From Candidatus Altarchaeales archaeon ex4484_96 (GTDB lineage: Archaea; Altiarchaeota; Altiarchaeia; IMC4; QMZM01), in contig NJDH01000041.1 of the NCBI GenBank assembly GCA_002254405.1, positions 1-7,484 on the forward strand: a stretch of 7,484 nucleotides of DNA, read 5' to 3'. Positions 7,042 through 7,484 of this stretch are shown here, in pieces. The position numbers were made by a program, and so were the translations under genes. The notes beneath the pieces are model-generated. The model worked only from the letters and a program-made list of their open reading frames with translations. It did not search any database and was not told the origin of the DNA. The first letter of the stretch is position 1. The number at the start of each line of letters is the position of its first letter.

Positions 7042-7481
7042 AAAAACCAGGGATTAAAGGACAGGTAGGCCCCCTTGGAGAAGACCTATTAATCCTTATC
7101 GCAGGAGTACTATGCATAACCGCCGTGCTAATAAGCCTAAACTATTATTACACCAGCACAGTCTCAGCCCAGCGGCAAACAACAGAATACGAGAAAATAA
7201 TGCTTCTCGCTGAAATAACAGCCAATAAATGGTCAACCAACAGCTCAGACACCAGATACACAAGATTGATGGACAACAAAAAAATATGCACCAAATGCAT
7301 CACACCCAAGGATATGATAATCTCGTATGCCATGCACGACCTTACATCAAACAAAACAATATGCGAGTGCGGTACTAAAGCAAACAATACCCTAAACATC
7401 AGACTACCTGTCGCACTAAAAAAAAGCGACAAAAAAACCCACCCCTGCCTGCTTGAAGTGAAAGCTATTTTTATTCATTAA
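7038..7481 (+). CDS. Pilin-like protein with KG|Q leader and CxxC/CxC motifs
   Basis: This 147-residue protein has the leader MKKPGIKGQ, whose Lys7-Gly8-Gln9 fits an archaeal class III prepilin cleavage site (cut before Gln). A hydrophobic helix follows at about 16-36, then an exterior domain. Glu15 lies at +7 rather than the usual +5. The exterior part holds C84-x-x-C87, C109-x-C111 and C137, enough for disulfides or a metal site, which is unusual for small pilins. Three possible sequons occur (N68, N105, N116). GAGGT at 7027-7031 is spaced six bases from the ATG, which overlaps the upstream stop by four bases. It is probably a minor pilin or tip protein of the same filament (inference). An ATG directly follows its stop at the window edge. 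Confidence 0.85.
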   Translation: MKKPGIKGQVGPLGEDLLILIAGVLCITAVLISLNYYYTSTVSAQRQTTEYEKIMLLAEITANKWSTNSSDTRYTRLMDNKKICTKCITPKDMIISYAMHDLTSNKTICECGTKANNTLNIRLPVALKKSDKKTHPCLLEVKAIFIH

Positions 7482-7484
7482 ATG

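Noticed and set aside
1..7484. Mobile element, CRISPR or RNA gene
   Set aside because: No transposase or integrase, no spaced direct repeats and no tRNA-like cloverleaf were seen on reading through; the window is almost fully coding.

Overview
The window looks archaeal. It carries a VirB11/TadA-type secretion ATPase and a two-domain TadC/FlaJ-like membrane platform, the core pair of archaeal type IV pilus-like machines. Nearby are several small proteins with one N-terminal hydrophobic helix, three of them preceded by a Lys-Gly typical of class III (archaeal prepilin) signal peptides. The only real intergenic gap holds A/T-rich TATA boxes placed as archaeal promoters are, and one gene has a perfect GGAGGT ribosome-binding site. 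The lineage cannot be fixed from sequence alone. Secreted cysteine modules ending in CCC, a GWN-type surface domain and a small-pilin cluster suggest a DPANN or deep euryarchaeal genome; this is a weak inference.

Layout, left to right. (1) 1-1674 (+): the 3' part of a large secreted, cysteine-rich surface protein, with Ig/macroglobulin-like beta domains, two 8-cysteine modules and two C-terminal GWN repeats. (2) 1680-1880 (+): a 66-residue exported Thr-rich protein with a Pro-rich tail. (3) 1881-6326 (-): a compact three-gene operon, read right to left: TadC-like platform, one-helix pilin-like protein, and secretion ATPase with an N-terminal cysteine cluster. (4) 6327-6430: a divergent promoter region with two TATA boxes in an inverted repeat. 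(5) 6431-7481 (+): three tightly packed genes for a very small pilin-like protein and two larger pilin-like proteins. The next gene may begin at 7482, at the very edge.

Reading it together: the two divergent operons probably encode one cell-surface filament or secretion apparatus. The minus-strand operon supplies the motor, the platform and one pseudopilin; the plus-strand operon supplies the filament subunits. The prepilin peptidase needed to process the KG-type leaders is not in the window. The Cys-rich protein and its Thr-rich partner converge on the ATPase gene with no spacer. They could be a surface ligand or adhesin linked to this apparatus, but that link rests only on position.

No tRNA, rRNA, CRISPR array, insertion sequence or integrase was seen. 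The window is almost fully coding; the longest non-coding stretch is about 104 bases.
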